Assembly: GCF_001831515.1 (NCBI RefSeq)
Contig: NZ_KV825623.1
Location: 1-55,451 of the forward strand
Reading direction: 5' to 3'
From: Corynebacterium sp. HMSC074A01
Lineage (GTDB): Bacteria > Actinomycetota > Actinomycetes > Mycobacteriales > Mycobacteriaceae
Length of the DNA stretch: 55,451 nt
Of this stretch, positions 16,923 to 25,672 are shown in pieces. The position numbers and the translations under genes are program-made. The notes below the pieces were generated by a model. That model did not search any database. It was not told the origin of the DNA and saw only the letters and a program-made list of their open reading frames with translations. Positions within the stretch are counted from its first letter, which is position 1. Every line of letters starts with the position of its first letter.

Positions 16923-18941
16923 CTACTGCCAGCTGTCGCTCGACTTGCGGCGCAGCACCAGTGCCACCACAGCTGCAATCAGCAGAAGCACCACTGCCCC
17001 GCCGAGCAGCATCGGTATGAGACCAAACCCGCTGGCTTCTTCCTCCGCAGCGGCTTGCTCCTGAGCCTCGCTATCTTCCGCTTCGGCAACTGAGCTTTCC
17101 GCGGTGCTTTCGGTTTCGCTCTCGGACGCCGCGTCAAACTTGATCGGCTCGTCCGCTGGCTCCGGCCCCGGATCGCTGGTGGGCACCCAGTCCGGCCCAC
17201 CTTCGGCCGGCTCGCCGTCGAGGGCGACCGCAAACTCGTAGGGTTGCTCCACGCCGGTAGGTGCTGTGTTGCCGTAGACCCAATCCTGGCTGAACCAGAT
17301 GTAGTAGTCGCCCTGGTAGGGTGCCTCGATCCCAGGCCAGACGCGCGCTGGCGGGGCGATCGGCCCCTCTTGGTTTTCTTCGCCGTGGAGCCCCAGCGAG
17401 GACTGGGCACGATCGTGGCGCAGTGGATCCATCACCCCGAACTTGATATTCCCAGCGGCACCCGTAAGCGATTTTCCTGACTTCACAGTCACAACGGGGC
17501 GCTGCCCGTTGGATACGGGGATCTTGTAATAGCGGTACTCACCAGGCACGATCACGCCGGAGTAGGATCCCTCCGTGATCTCTGCGGCATCGTTAAAGCT
17601 TGTGCCGCCGTTGAGCGGCTGCGGGTTTTCCACCTTCAGCTCGCCCGAATACTCGCTGGGCTGGGCGAGCGGGTTTGCTTCCCACTCCTTTTCCTGCGCC
17701 TCATCCGCGACCGGCTCGTAGAACACCTGCACCTCGACGTCTACACCTGCCGGTGCTGCATCGTCCACACCGGAAAGCTGTGTGGTCACAAGGATGTCGC
17801 TCATATCGCAATCGAGGCTCGTTCCGTGGTCTCGTTTCATTGCGAAGCCACCGGGGTGCGTCCTTCCGTGCATCTGCCTCGCGGTGACGGGTGCGGAGAG
17901 GAACCCGCAGTTTTCCTCGCGTTCATTTGTCACGTCCCTAATTTCGACCTTCGCGACGGACCAGTCCCAGTCGCCATCGGTTTGCCACATCGGCGTCACC
18001 ACAACGTGACCATGGTGGCGTGGCGGGATGGAGAGACGGAAGTATTGATTCTGCTCAGAGTTTGCATCGGCCGGGATCTTCGTCCGGTATTGCCCTTCGC
18101 CCAGCCACTTCGCGTCTTCCGGGCTGTCCGCAAACTCGAAGGGCGTTCCGTCAGCCTTATAAGTGTCCACCCCGCGCTGGGCGAGGAACTTCAGCGATTC
18201 GGCCAGGCTCCCGGCGTCAGCGGCCTCGAGGAACTGCCCGCCGCCAGCCTCGGCGATGCACTCCAGCTCCGCGCGAGCCTCCTCGTCAGCCTTGAACCCA
18301 ACGGTGTGGATAGCAAGGTCCACACCCTGCCCTGCCAGCTCCTTGGCCACATCGCAGACCTCCGGCGGCGCACAGGAGTCAATCCCGTCGGAGACCAGGA
18401 TGATGGAGCGCTCGCCCTCATTCCCGAGCTCACCCGCGGCCTTGCGCAGCGCATTGCCCATCGGCGTGTAGCCCTTCGGCGTCAGCCCGTCGATAGCCGC
18501 ACCGAATTCCTGCCTGTCCAGCGAGCCCACCGGCACGAGCGTCTGAATGTCCCGGCAGCCCTTTTCACGATTGTCCGGCGCGTTCGACTCCTGCGCACCG
18601 TAGGTGAGCAGGCCAATGTTGGCGGTATCCGGCAGGGAGCCGATCAGCTCGTGCGTCGCCTTCTTCGCCGCGTCGATACGCGGGCCGTCGGCGTCCTCCT
18701 CGACCATGGAAAAGGAGGCGTCGAGAATCAGCGCCGCTTTCGCGTCGACGGAGCCTTCGCTTGCCGACGCCCGCGTCGTCGTCCCCGGAACCGTCCTGGT
18801 CTCCGTACTGATCGCCGTACTCGACGTCGCCGGCGAGGTGGCCGTTTCCGTCGCGATCGCGGGCGCTACCCACATCAGCATGCACGCAACAGCAAGCACG
18901 AGCGCTGCTACGGCGTGACTCCCCCTTCGCGTGTGCGACAT
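16923..18941 (-). CDS. Secreted VWA-domain membrane protein, paralogue 1
   Basis: A 672-aa protein with a signal peptide (1-30, cleavage likely after APAIA), a Ser/Thr-rich linker, and a VWA domain (about 68-260) with a complete metal-ion-dependent adhesion site: D74-x-S76-x-S78 in DASFS, a Thr in PKGYTPMGNAL, and an Asp in SIILVSDGID. A divergent middle domain follows, then a beta-rich region (GGTSFNDAAEITEGSY...) resembling pre-peptidase C-terminal folds. An acidic linker precedes a C-terminal transmembrane helix with an RRK stop-transfer. There is no LPXTG motif. It is the most divergent of three tandem paralogues. The role is unknown; it probably binds a protein or metal-dependent ligand outside the membrane. 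Confidence 0.85.
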   Translation of the reverse strand: MSHTRRGSHAVAALVLAVACMLMWVAPAIATETATSPATSSTAISTETRTVPGTTTRASASEGSVDAKAALILDASFSMVEEDADGPRIDAAKKATHELIGSLPDTANIGLLTYGAQESNAPDNREKGCRDIQTLVPVGSLDRQEFGAAIDGLTPKGYTPMGNALRKAAGELGNEGERSIILVSDGIDSCAPPEVCDVAKELAGQGVDLAIHTVGFKADEEARAELECIAEAGGGQFLEAADAGSLAESLKFLAQRGVDTYKADGTPFEFADSPEDAKWLGEGQYRTKIPADANSEQNQYFRLSIPPRHHGHVVVTPMWQTDGDWDWSVAKVEIRDVTNEREENCGFLSAPVTARQMHGRTHPGGFAMKRDHGTSLDCDMSDILVTTQLSGVDDAAPAGVDVEVQVFYEPVADEAQEKEWEANPLAQPSEYSGELKVENPQPLNGGTSFNDAAEITEGSYSGVIVPGEYRYYKIPVSNGQRPVVTVKSGKSLTGAAGNIKFGVMDPLRHDRAQSSLGLHGEENQEGPIAPPARVWPGIEAPYQGDYYIWFSQDWVYGNTAPTGVEQPYEFAVALDGEPAEGGPDWVPTSDPGPEPADEPIKFDAASESETESTAESSVAEAEDSEAQEQAAAEEEASGFGLIPMLLGGAVVLLLIAAVVALVLRRKSSDSWQ

Positions 18942-19045
18942 TGTTCAACTCCTGTCCGCATTGTTACTAGGGTCACAACCCACACTAAAAGCGGATCCAC
19001 GCTTGCGCAACAGCTGTCTGGTTACCTTGTATGCAAAACCACCTA

Positions 19046-21064
19046 TCAGTTGCCGCGCTGCTTACGCACGATGAAGAAGACCACTGCCGCGGCGATCAGC
19101 AGCAGCACCAGCAGGCCGCCGAGCAGCGTCGGGACGAGCCCGAAGCCGCCCTCATCCTCACTGTCCGCGGCGTTGACCTCTTGGCCATCGTCGCTCTCTT
19201 CCTGCGAGGCCGAGGTCGTTGCCTCGCCATCTACCGCGTCGAACTTGATCGGCTCGTCCGAAGGCTCCGGCCCGTCCTCATGCGTCGGCGTCCAATCCGG
19301 GCCACCGTTGGCGGGCTCGCCGTCCATGACCACCTCAAACTCGAAGGGCTGCTCTACACCAGCGACGTCGTAGCCCTCGTGCACCCAGCCCATGCCGAAC
19401 CAGACGTAGTACTCGCCCTGGTAAGGAGTGTTGGTGCCGTGCCACACGTATTGGCCCAGGGTCTCCGGGCCTGACTCGGCTTCGTCCTGGAAGAAGTTCA
19501 GCCTGAAGCCTGCCACCTCGTTGCGCAGCGGGTCATAGATGCCGTACCCGAGGCTATCGGCATTGTGGGCAACCGACGCCGGCGTCTTCACGTTCATTAC
19601 CGGCCGCTGCCCGTAGTCCACAGGAATCTTGAAGAACCGGAATTCGCCGGGAACGATGTTGTCGGAGTACGTGCCCTCGGTAATCTCCACCGCGTTGTTG
19701 AAGCTAGTGCCACCGGAAATCGGCTCCGGGTTCTCAATCGGCAGCTCCCCCAGGTACTCGCCCGCGCTCGTCACGCGGCCATCTACCCACTCGCTCTCCT
19801 GCTCCTCGCTGATGACCGGCTCGTAGACCACGTTCACTTCGAGCGCGATGCCCTCGGTGACCTCTTCTTCGACGTCGGAAACCTGCATCTTGACCAGGAT
19901 GTCGCTCATGTCGCACTCCATGTCGTCTTTATCATTGCGCTCTACCGAGGCATTCGCAGAGTCGGCCCCATAGTCCGGCCCAGAAGAAATGAACGCGGTG
20001 TGCGTCACCGGGAACCAGCCGCACTCCTCATCACCTTTGTTGGTCACCTCCACCGGATCAATCTTCAGGTGCCCCTTTTCCCACATGCCCTCGGTCTGCC
20101 ACACCGGTGTAACCACCATGCGCGCGTTGTGACGCGGCGGCACAGAAATCCGGAAGTACCGGTCCGTCGGGGTGCCCCCGTCTGGCGTCACCGTGGTCTG
20201 GTACTGGCCTTCGCCCAGCCACTTCGCGTCCTCCGGTGTTTCCGAGAACTCAAACTCAGTGCCGCCAGTCTCGTACTTCTCCACGCCTCGCTGGGCCAGA
20301 AACTTCAGCGACTCCGCCAGGCTCGCAGAGTCGGCAGCCTCCAAGAACTGCCCGCCGCCAGCTTCCGCGATGCACTCCAGCTCCGCACGAGCCTCCTCGT
20401 CCGCCTTGAAGCCGACCGTATGGATCGTCAGGTCCACGCCCTGGCCGGCCAGCTCCTTGGCCACGTCGCACACCTCCGGCGGCGCGCAGGTATCAATGCC
20501 GTCGGACACCAGGATGATGGAGCGCTCCCCCTCATTGCCCAGTTCCTCCGCGGCCTTACGCAGTGCATTGCCCATCGGTGTGTACCCCTTCGGCGTGAGC
20601 CCGTCGATAGCCGAGCCGAACTCCTGCTTATCCACCTCGCCGATAGGAACCAGGCGCTGAATATCCCTGCATCCCTTTTCTCTATTGTCCGGCGCGTTGG
20701 ACTCCTGCGCACCATAGGCAAACAGGCCCATCTGCGCCGTGTCCGGCAGGGAATCGATCAGCTCGTGCGTCGCCTTCTTCGCCGCGTCGATCCGCGGGCC
20801 ATCGGCGTCCTCCTCAAGCATCGAAAACGAGGCATCCAGGATCAGCGCCGCTTTCGCGTCCGCGGAGCCTTCGCTTGCCGACGCCCGCGCAGTCGAACTC
20901 GACAGCGTCGTCGTCTCCGTGCTCACCGCGGTGCTCGATTCCACGGGCCGGTTCGTCGTCGTTGCCGTCTCCGTCGCGAATGCCGGTGCGACCCACATCA
21001 GCATGCACGCGGCCGCGAGCATAAACGCAGCGACGGCACGACTTCTTTCCCTTACATGCGACAT
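19046..21064 (-). CDS. Secreted VWA-domain membrane protein, paralogue 2
   Basis: A 672-aa paralogue with the same layout as its neighbours: signal peptide ending PAFATETA, intact DASFS adhesion-site motif, GYTPMGNALRKAAEELG and SIILVSDGIDTCAPPEVCDVA. The VWA half is almost the same in all three copies. The region around residues 325-400 is not: here it reads ISSGPDYGADSANASVER between a conserved CG and the CDMSDILV block. The C-terminal linker and transmembrane helix (LVPTLLGGLLVLLLIAAAVV) are nearly identical to paralogue 3, so copies 2 and 3 arose from the more recent duplication. The gap to paralogue 3 is only 57 bp. Confidence 0.85.
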   Translation of the reverse strand: MSHVRERSRAVAAFMLAAACMLMWVAPAFATETATTTNRPVESSTAVSTETTTLSSSTARASASEGSADAKAALILDASFSMLEEDADGPRIDAAKKATHELIDSLPDTAQMGLFAYGAQESNAPDNREKGCRDIQRLVPIGEVDKQEFGSAIDGLTPKGYTPMGNALRKAAEELGNEGERSIILVSDGIDTCAPPEVCDVAKELAGQGVDLTIHTVGFKADEEARAELECIAEAGGGQFLEAADSASLAESLKFLAQRGVEKYETGGTEFEFSETPEDAKWLGEGQYQTTVTPDGGTPTDRYFRISVPPRHNARMVVTPVWQTEGMWEKGHLKIDPVEVTNKGDEECGWFPVTHTAFISSGPDYGADSANASVERNDKDDMECDMSDILVKMQVSDVEEEVTEGIALEVNVVYEPVISEEQESEWVDGRVTSAGEYLGELPIENPEPISGGTSFNNAVEITEGTYSDNIVPGEFRFFKIPVDYGQRPVMNVKTPASVAHNADSLGYGIYDPLRNEVAGFRLNFFQDEAESGPETLGQYVWHGTNTPYQGEYYVWFGMGWVHEGYDVAGVEQPFEFEVVMDGEPANGGPDWTPTHEDGPEPSDEPIKFDAVDGEATTSASQEESDDGQEVNAADSEDEGGFGLVPTLLGGLLVLLLIAAAVVFFIVRKQRGN

Positions 21065-21121
21065 TGCTCAAGCCCTTTCCTGAATATGCCCAACAGGTAC
21101 CTGGTTCTGCCCGCAGGCAAC

Positions 21122-23152
21122 CTACTGCCAGTTCCCGCGCTGCTTGCGCACGATGAAGAAGACCACGGCCGCAGCGATCAGCAACAGCACCAGCAGGCCA
21201 CCGAGCAATGTCGGGACGAGCCCGAAGCCGCCGTCCTGCTCGTCGCTCGAAGCGTTGACCTCCTGGTCATCGTCGCTCTCCTCCTGCGAGGCTGACGTCG
21301 TTGCAGCGCTGTCCGCCGCGTCGAATTTGATCGGCTCGTCCGAAGGCTCGGGGCCATTCTCATGCGTCGGCGTCCAGTCCGGGCCGCCGTTGGCAGGCTC
21401 GCCATCCAAGAGCACCTCGAACTCGAAAGGCTGATCGACGCCGGCGATCCCGTACCCCTCGGACACCCAGCCCATACCGAACCAGACGTAGTAGTCGCCC
21501 TGGTAGGGAGTATCGCTGCCGTACCACACGTACTGGTTCGCGGTTTCTGGGTCGGACTCAACCGCGTCATCAAAGAAGATCAGTTTGTTTCCTGCGACCC
21601 CATTGCGCAGTGGATCCTTCACGCCGAACGCAATGTCGTCAGCGTTGCGTGCAACCGAAGGCGGCGTCTTTGCCCGAATCACCGGGCGCTGCCCATAGGT
21701 CACCGGAATCTTGAAAAACTTGAACTCGCCGGGAACGATGTGGTCGGAATACGTGCCCTCTGAAATCTCTACAGCGTCGTTGAAACCCGTACCGCCGCTG
21801 ATCGGCTGCGGATTCTCAATCGGCATCTCCTCCTGGTACTCGCCGGCGCTGGAGATACGACGCTCCTCCCACTCATCGGCCTGCTCCTCGCCAGGGATCG
21901 GCTCGTAGAAGATGCCGACTTCGATGGGGACATCCTCGGCGACCTCGTCGCGGCTATTGGAGATATGCATCTTGACCAGGATGTCGCTCATATCGCACTC
22001 CATGTCCTCATCGTCGGTGCGTTTCATCGAAGCGTATGCCGAGCCAATGCCAAAGCCCGGTCCACCCGATGCGGTCTCTCCCCAGCTGCCAGGGAACTCA
22101 CCACACGCCGGGTCCCCCTCGTTGGTGACCTCCGCCGGCTCCACCTTGACCTCTGTGTCTTCCCACATGGCGTCGCCCTGCAGGACCGGAGTGAACACCA
22201 CTCGTCCGTGGTGGCGCGGCGGCACGGAAAAGCGGAAATAGCGGTCTGTTTTGGAGGTTCGATCCGGCGTCACCGTCGTCAAATATTGGCCCTCGCCCAG
22301 CCACTTCGCGTCCTCGGGGTTGTCCGCAAACTCGAAAGGCGTGCCCGCTGTCTGGTACTTCACCACCCCGCGCTGGGCCAGAAACTTCAGCGACTCCGCA
22401 AGGCTGCTCGCATCAGCAGCCTCGAGGAACTGCCCACCACCGGCCTCGGCGATGCACTCCAGCTCCGCGCGGGCCTCTTCATCAGCCTTGAACCCCACCG
22501 TGTGGATAGTCAAATCCACGCCTTCGCCGGCTAGCTCCTTGGCCACGTCGCAGACCTCCGGCGGCGCGCAGGTATCAATGCCGTCAGAGACCAGGATGAT
22601 CGAGCGCTCGCCCTCGTCCCCCAGCTCATCCGCGGCTTCGCGCAGCGCATTGCCCATTGGCGTGTAGCCCTTCGGCGTGAGCCCGTCGATAGCCGAGCCG
22701 AACTCCTGCTTATCAATCTCACCCACCGGGACCAGCCGCTGGATGTCCCGGCAGCCCGCTTCCCTATTGTCCGGCGCGTTCGACTCCTGCGCACCGTAAG
22801 CGAACAGGCCCATCTGCGCCGTATCCGGCAGGGAATCAATCAGCTCGTGGGTCGCCTTCTTCGCCGCGTCGATACGCGGGCCATCGGCATCTTCCTCGAG
22901 CATCGAAAACGACGCGTCCAGAATCAGCGCCGCCTTCGCATCAGCAGAACCCTGGCTCGCGTTTTCCTCGGATGCCCCAGAGGTTTTCGTCGTCGAACTC
23001 GACAGCGTCTTTGTCTCAGTACTTGTCGCGGTACTCGAGCTCGCAGGCTTACTCGTCTCGGTAGCAAATGCGGGCACCACCCACATCAACATGCACGCGG
23101 CGGCAAGCACCAGCACAGCTACGGCGCGGCTTCTCTCCCTTACATGCGACAT
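21122..23152 (-). CDS. Secreted VWA-domain membrane protein, paralogue 3
   Basis: A 676-aa protein, the first of the three in the direction of transcription. It has a signal peptide ending PAFATETS, a Ser/Thr-rich linker slightly longer than in the other copies, an intact VWA metal site (DASFS, GYTPMGNAL, VSDGID), and conserved cysteines in AGCRDIQ, CAPPEVC, LECIAEAGG and CDMSD that probably form disulfides. The variable middle block reads GETASGGPGFGIGSAYASMKR. A C-terminal transmembrane helix ends RKQRGNWQ. No MoxR-type ATPase or other known VWA partner is adjacent, and the function is unknown. Confidence 0.85.
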   Translation of the reverse strand: MSHVRERSRAVAVLVLAAACMLMWVVPAFATETSKPASSSTATSTETKTLSSSTTKTSGASEENASQGSADAKAALILDASFSMLEEDADGPRIDAAKKATHELIDSLPDTAQMGLFAYGAQESNAPDNREAGCRDIQRLVPVGEIDKQEFGSAIDGLTPKGYTPMGNALREAADELGDEGERSIILVSDGIDTCAPPEVCDVAKELAGEGVDLTIHTVGFKADEEARAELECIAEAGGGQFLEAADASSLAESLKFLAQRGVVKYQTAGTPFEFADNPEDAKWLGEGQYLTTVTPDRTSKTDRYFRFSVPPRHHGRVVFTPVLQGDAMWEDTEVKVEPAEVTNEGDPACGEFPGSWGETASGGPGFGIGSAYASMKRTDDEDMECDMSDILVKMHISNSRDEVAEDVPIEVGIFYEPIPGEEQADEWEERRISSAGEYQEEMPIENPQPISGGTGFNDAVEISEGTYSDHIVPGEFKFFKIPVTYGQRPVIRAKTPPSVARNADDIAFGVKDPLRNGVAGNKLIFFDDAVESDPETANQYVWYGSDTPYQGDYYVWFGMGWVSEGYGIAGVDQPFEFEVLLDGEPANGGPDWTPTHENGPEPSDEPIKFDAADSAATTSASQEESDDDQEVNASSDEQDGGFGLVPTLLGGLLVLLLIAAAVVFFIVRKQRGNWQ

Positions 23153-23271
23153 TGCTCAAGTCCCTTTCACCATATGGCCAAGATCACAGCCCACAGTAAA
23201 ATGCCGATAAGGTGACCGCAACAGATGTCCGGGAAACTTAACCAAAAATTTACGGCATGGCGGGAACGCAA

Positions 23272-23305
23272 AAAGCCAGCCCCCGGACTACCGGGGACTG
23301 GCTTT
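23272..23305 (-). terminator. Terminator of the tRNA-Glu/tRNA-Asp unit
   Basis: AAAGCCAG...CTGGCTTT with an inner CCCCGG/CCGGGG extension gives a long stem. On the minus strand it is followed by T residues (TTTTTGCG). It lies 8 bp beyond the tRNA-Asp 3' end. Confidence 0.8.
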
Positions 23306-23313
23306 GCCACTGG

Positions 23314-23387
23314 CGACCCTGACGGGACTTGAACCCGCGACCTCCGCCGTGACAGGGCGGCGCGCTAACCAACTGCGCCACAGGGCC
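23314..23387 (-). tRNA. tRNA-Asp (GTC), copy 2
   Basis: The 74-bp gene is identical to the tRNA-Asp at 4735-4808, with anticodon GTC in the loop CTGTCAC. It is 37 bp downstream of tRNA-Glu on the same strand. Confidence 0.95.
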
Positions 23388-23424
23388 ATCGCACTGCAAC
23401 TCCCACCGAAGGGGGAATCACTGG

Positions 23425-23497
23425 TACCCCCAACGGGATTCGAACCCGTGTTGCCGCCGTGAAAGGGCGGAGTCCTAGGCCTCTAGACGATGGGGGC
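23425..23497 (-). tRNA. tRNA-Glu (TTC)
   Basis: Acceptor GCCCCCA/TGGGGGT, anticodon loop CTTTCAC (anticodon TTC), T-loop TTCGAAT. The discriminator A is followed by an encoded CCA (23422-23424). It precedes tRNA-Asp copy 2. Confidence 0.95.
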
Positions 23498-23597
23498 TAG
23501 CGACTTGACCTAATCTAATGCATTGCCTGTGAGAATAGCAAAACGCCTGTTCATTTCGTCTTTCTTAGCCGTGGAACTGGTCGGTTAAGATGTCTGC

Positions 23598-23897
23598 ATG
23601 CACGATGACGACTGCCACCACGGTTACTTTGCGGAGAAGTCCCGCTATCTCGCTCGCCTCAAGCGCATCGAGGGGCAGGTGCGCGGGATTCACCGGATGG
23701 TGGACGAGGACAAGTATTGCATCGACATCCTCACGCAGATCGCCGCGATCGATTCCGCGCTGGAAAACCTTGGCTTGGCGCTCCTCGAGGACCACCTCCA
23801 CCACTGCGTCTCCGGCGCGCTCGCCGCAGGCGATGCGCAGGCGGATGACAAGGTGACAGAGGCAATGCAGGCGATACGGCGGATGGTGAAGTCTTAA
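23598..23897 (+). CDS. csoR: CsoR-type copper/metal-sensing repressor
   Basis: A 99-aa all-helical DUF156 protein. The ligand set of copper sensors is present: C41 (DKYCIDIL), H66 and C70 (DHLHHC, spaced H-x3-C). The core RLKRIEGQVRGIHRMVDEDKY is the family hallmark. Residues 2-8 (HDDDCHH) could add metal affinity. Such repressors release DNA on binding Cu(I). No copper ATPase or chaperone gene adjoins it, so its targets lie elsewhere or it is an orphan; other ligands such as nickel or persulfide cannot be excluded. The ATG at 23598 fits family length. Confidence 0.88.
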   Translation: MHDDDCHHGYFAEKSRYLARLKRIEGQVRGIHRMVDEDKYCIDILTQIAAIDSALENLGLALLEDHLHHCVSGALAAGDAQADDKVTEAMQAIRRMVKS

Positions 23898-23914
23898 TCC
23901 CCACCCAGCAACGC

Positions 23915-23952
23915 GAAAACCTCCGGCTCCTTCTAAGGATCCGGAGGTTTTC
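23915..23952. terminator. Bidirectional terminator between csoR and tRNA-Lys
   Basis: GAAAACCTCCGG pairs perfectly with CCGGAGGTTTTC (12 bp, 14-nt loop). It gives a T-run on each strand and serves the convergent csoR and tRNA-Lys genes. Confidence 0.85.
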
Positions 23953-23957
23953 CACGG

Positions 23958-24030
23958 TGGGCCCTGTGGGGATCGAACCCACGACCTGCGGATTAAAAGT
24001 CCGTAGCTCTACCAACTGAGCTAAAGGCCC
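23958..24030 (-). tRNA. tRNA-Lys (TTT)
   Basis: Acceptor GGGCCTT/AGGGCCC (with one G-T pair), anticodon loop CTTTTAA (anticodon TTT), T-loop TTCGATC, discriminator A. CCA is not encoded. It is convergent with csoR. Confidence 0.95.
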
Positions 24031-24157
24031 ATGCGCAACATAGTAGCGGGCCGCGTACGTTGCGCGGTAATCACCCCGCCTGCGCGTGGCGACGCCCGCG
24101 CCACCTGCGCAAATCTTGCGGCAGGCCGCGCGGGCGTGCGGTGCACTTTAAAGGCGA

Positions 24158-25672
24158 TTAGCCTTCTTTCTGCATCGTGCCCGTCTCCTGGATGCGGGTG
24201 TGGAAGTCGAAGGCGTGGCGCAGGTCGTGCGGGGTCGCCTGGTACTTGCTCTTCGCAGCCAGCTCGACGTACTCCTCCAGCAGCGGACGGTAGGAGGGGT
24301 GAGCGATCGAGATCATCTTCTGAACGCGGTCACGCGGTGCCAGGCCGCGCAGGTCTGCCACACCGTACTCGGTAATGAAGACCATCGCGTCGTGCTCCGT
24401 GTGGTCCACGTGCGAGACCATCGGGACAATCGCGGAGATCGCGCCGTCCTTGGCCACCGACGGGGAGATGAAGGAGGAGATGTACGCGTTGCGGGTGAAG
24501 TCACCGGAGCCACCCAGCGCGTTCATCAGGCGGGAGCCGTTGATGTGCGTGGAGTTGGCGTTGCCGTAGATGTCCGCCTCGATCATGCCGTTGGAGGCGA
24601 TCAGGCCGGTGCGGCGAATGACCTCCGGGTGGTTAGAGATGGACTGCGGGCGCAGGATGATGGACTCGCGGTAGCGCGCAGCCTCATCGTTCATCTTCTC
24701 CGCGTACTCCGGGGACAGGGAGAAGGAGGTCGCGGAAGCGACGGTCATCTTGCCCGCGTCGATCAGGTCGACCATGCCGTCCTGGATGACCTCGGTGTAG
24801 GCCTGGATGTTTTCAAACTTGGAGTCCATCAGACCAGCCATCACGGCGTTCGGCACGTTGCCCACGCCGGACTGCATGACGTAGCCGTCGTAGGTGAGGC
24901 GGCCGGCCTTGACCTCGTTCTCCAAGAAGTCGAGGAAGTTGCCAGCGATCTGCTCCGACACCTCGTCCGGTGCCTTGAACGGCGCGTTGCGGTCCGGATC
25001 ATTAGTCTCGATGACAGCAACGACCTTCTCCGGGTCGATCTCAATGTAGGTGGTACCGATACGGTCACCGCACTTGGTGATCGGGATCGGGATACGGTTC
25101 GGCAGCGCCGGCACGGTCCAGATGTCGTGCATGCCCTCCAGGTCCTCGGACTGCCACTCGTTGACCTCAATGATGATCTTCTTGGCGGCGTTGAGGAACT
25201 CGACGGAGTTGCCCACGGAGGAGGACGGGACGATGTTGCCCTCTTCAGTAATGCGGACTGCCTCCACGATGGCCAGGTCAACGTCGCCGAAGAAGCCCTG
25301 CTCCACCATCATGCCCGAGTGGGACAGGTGGATGTCCTGGAACTTCATCTCGCCAGCGTTGATCTTGTTACGCATCTGCGGGTCGGACTGGTACGGCATG
25401 CGGTAGCGCAGCGCGTTCGCCTCCGCGAGCACACCGTCACACTCCGGCGCGGTGGATGCGCCCGTGTAGAGGTCGATGCTGAAGTCCTGACCCTTGGCGT
25501 GCGCAGCCTTGGCCTTTTCTGCGATGACGCCCGGCATGGCCTTGGGGTACCCAGCCCCGGTAAAGCCGGACACGCCCACCTTGTCGCCATGGTTGACAAA
25601 CTGGCCCGCTTCTTCAGCGGACATGACCTTGTCACGCAGTTTTGCATTGGCGATACGGTTACCCATATTCAT
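24158..25672 (-). CDS. actA: Succinyl-CoA:acetate CoA-transferase (ActA/Cat1 type)
   Basis: A 504-aa class I acetyl-CoA hydrolase/transferase family enzyme that moves CoA between succinyl-CoA and acetate, allowing acetate activation and closing the TCA cycle without succinyl-CoA synthetase. The N-terminus (NHGDKVGVSGFTGAGYPKAMP), the SHSGMMVEQGFFGDVDLAIVE block and the GVGNVPNAVMAGLMDSKFENIQAYTEVIQDG block with the conserved Glu closely match my memory of C. glutamicum ActA. The start MNMGNRIANAKLRDKVM is at 25672. Its upstream region has several RamA-like C5/G5 motifs. No sucC or sucD lies next to it. Confidence 0.94.
   Translation of the reverse strand: MNMGNRIANAKLRDKVMSAEEAGQFVNHGDKVGVSGFTGAGYPKAMPGVIAEKAKAAHAKGQDFSIDLYTGASTAPECDGVLAEANALRYRMPYQSDPQMRNKINAGEMKFQDIHLSHSGMMVEQGFFGDVDLAIVEAVRITEEGNIVPSSSVGNSVEFLNAAKKIIIEVNEWQSEDLEGMHDIWTVPALPNRIPIPITKCGDRIGTTYIEIDPEKVVAVIETNDPDRNAPFKAPDEVSEQIAGNFLDFLENEVKAGRLTYDGYVMQSGVGNVPNAVMAGLMDSKFENIQAYTEVIQDGMVDLIDAGKMTVASATSFSLSPEYAEKMNDEAARYRESIILRPQSISNHPEVIRRTGLIASNGMIEADIYGNANSTHINGSRLMNALGGSGDFTRNAYISSFISPSVAKDGAISAIVPMVSHVDHTEHDAMVFITEYGVADLRGLAPRDRVQKMISIAHPSYRPLLEEYVELAAKSKYQATPHDLRHAFDFHTRIQETGTMQKEG

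Noticed and set aside
16923..23152. Lipoprotein signals in the VWA proteins
   Set aside because: The Cys in the signal region (near residue 20) has Ala, not Leu/Val/Ile, at the -3 position, and hydrophobic sequence continues after it. A signal peptidase I site (AFA or AIA) follows.
4809..23313. An integrase or transposase that could have moved the tRNA-bounded block
   Set aside because: I searched the open frames in the block and saw no recombinase or transposase motif. The island idea rests on the tRNA duplication alone.
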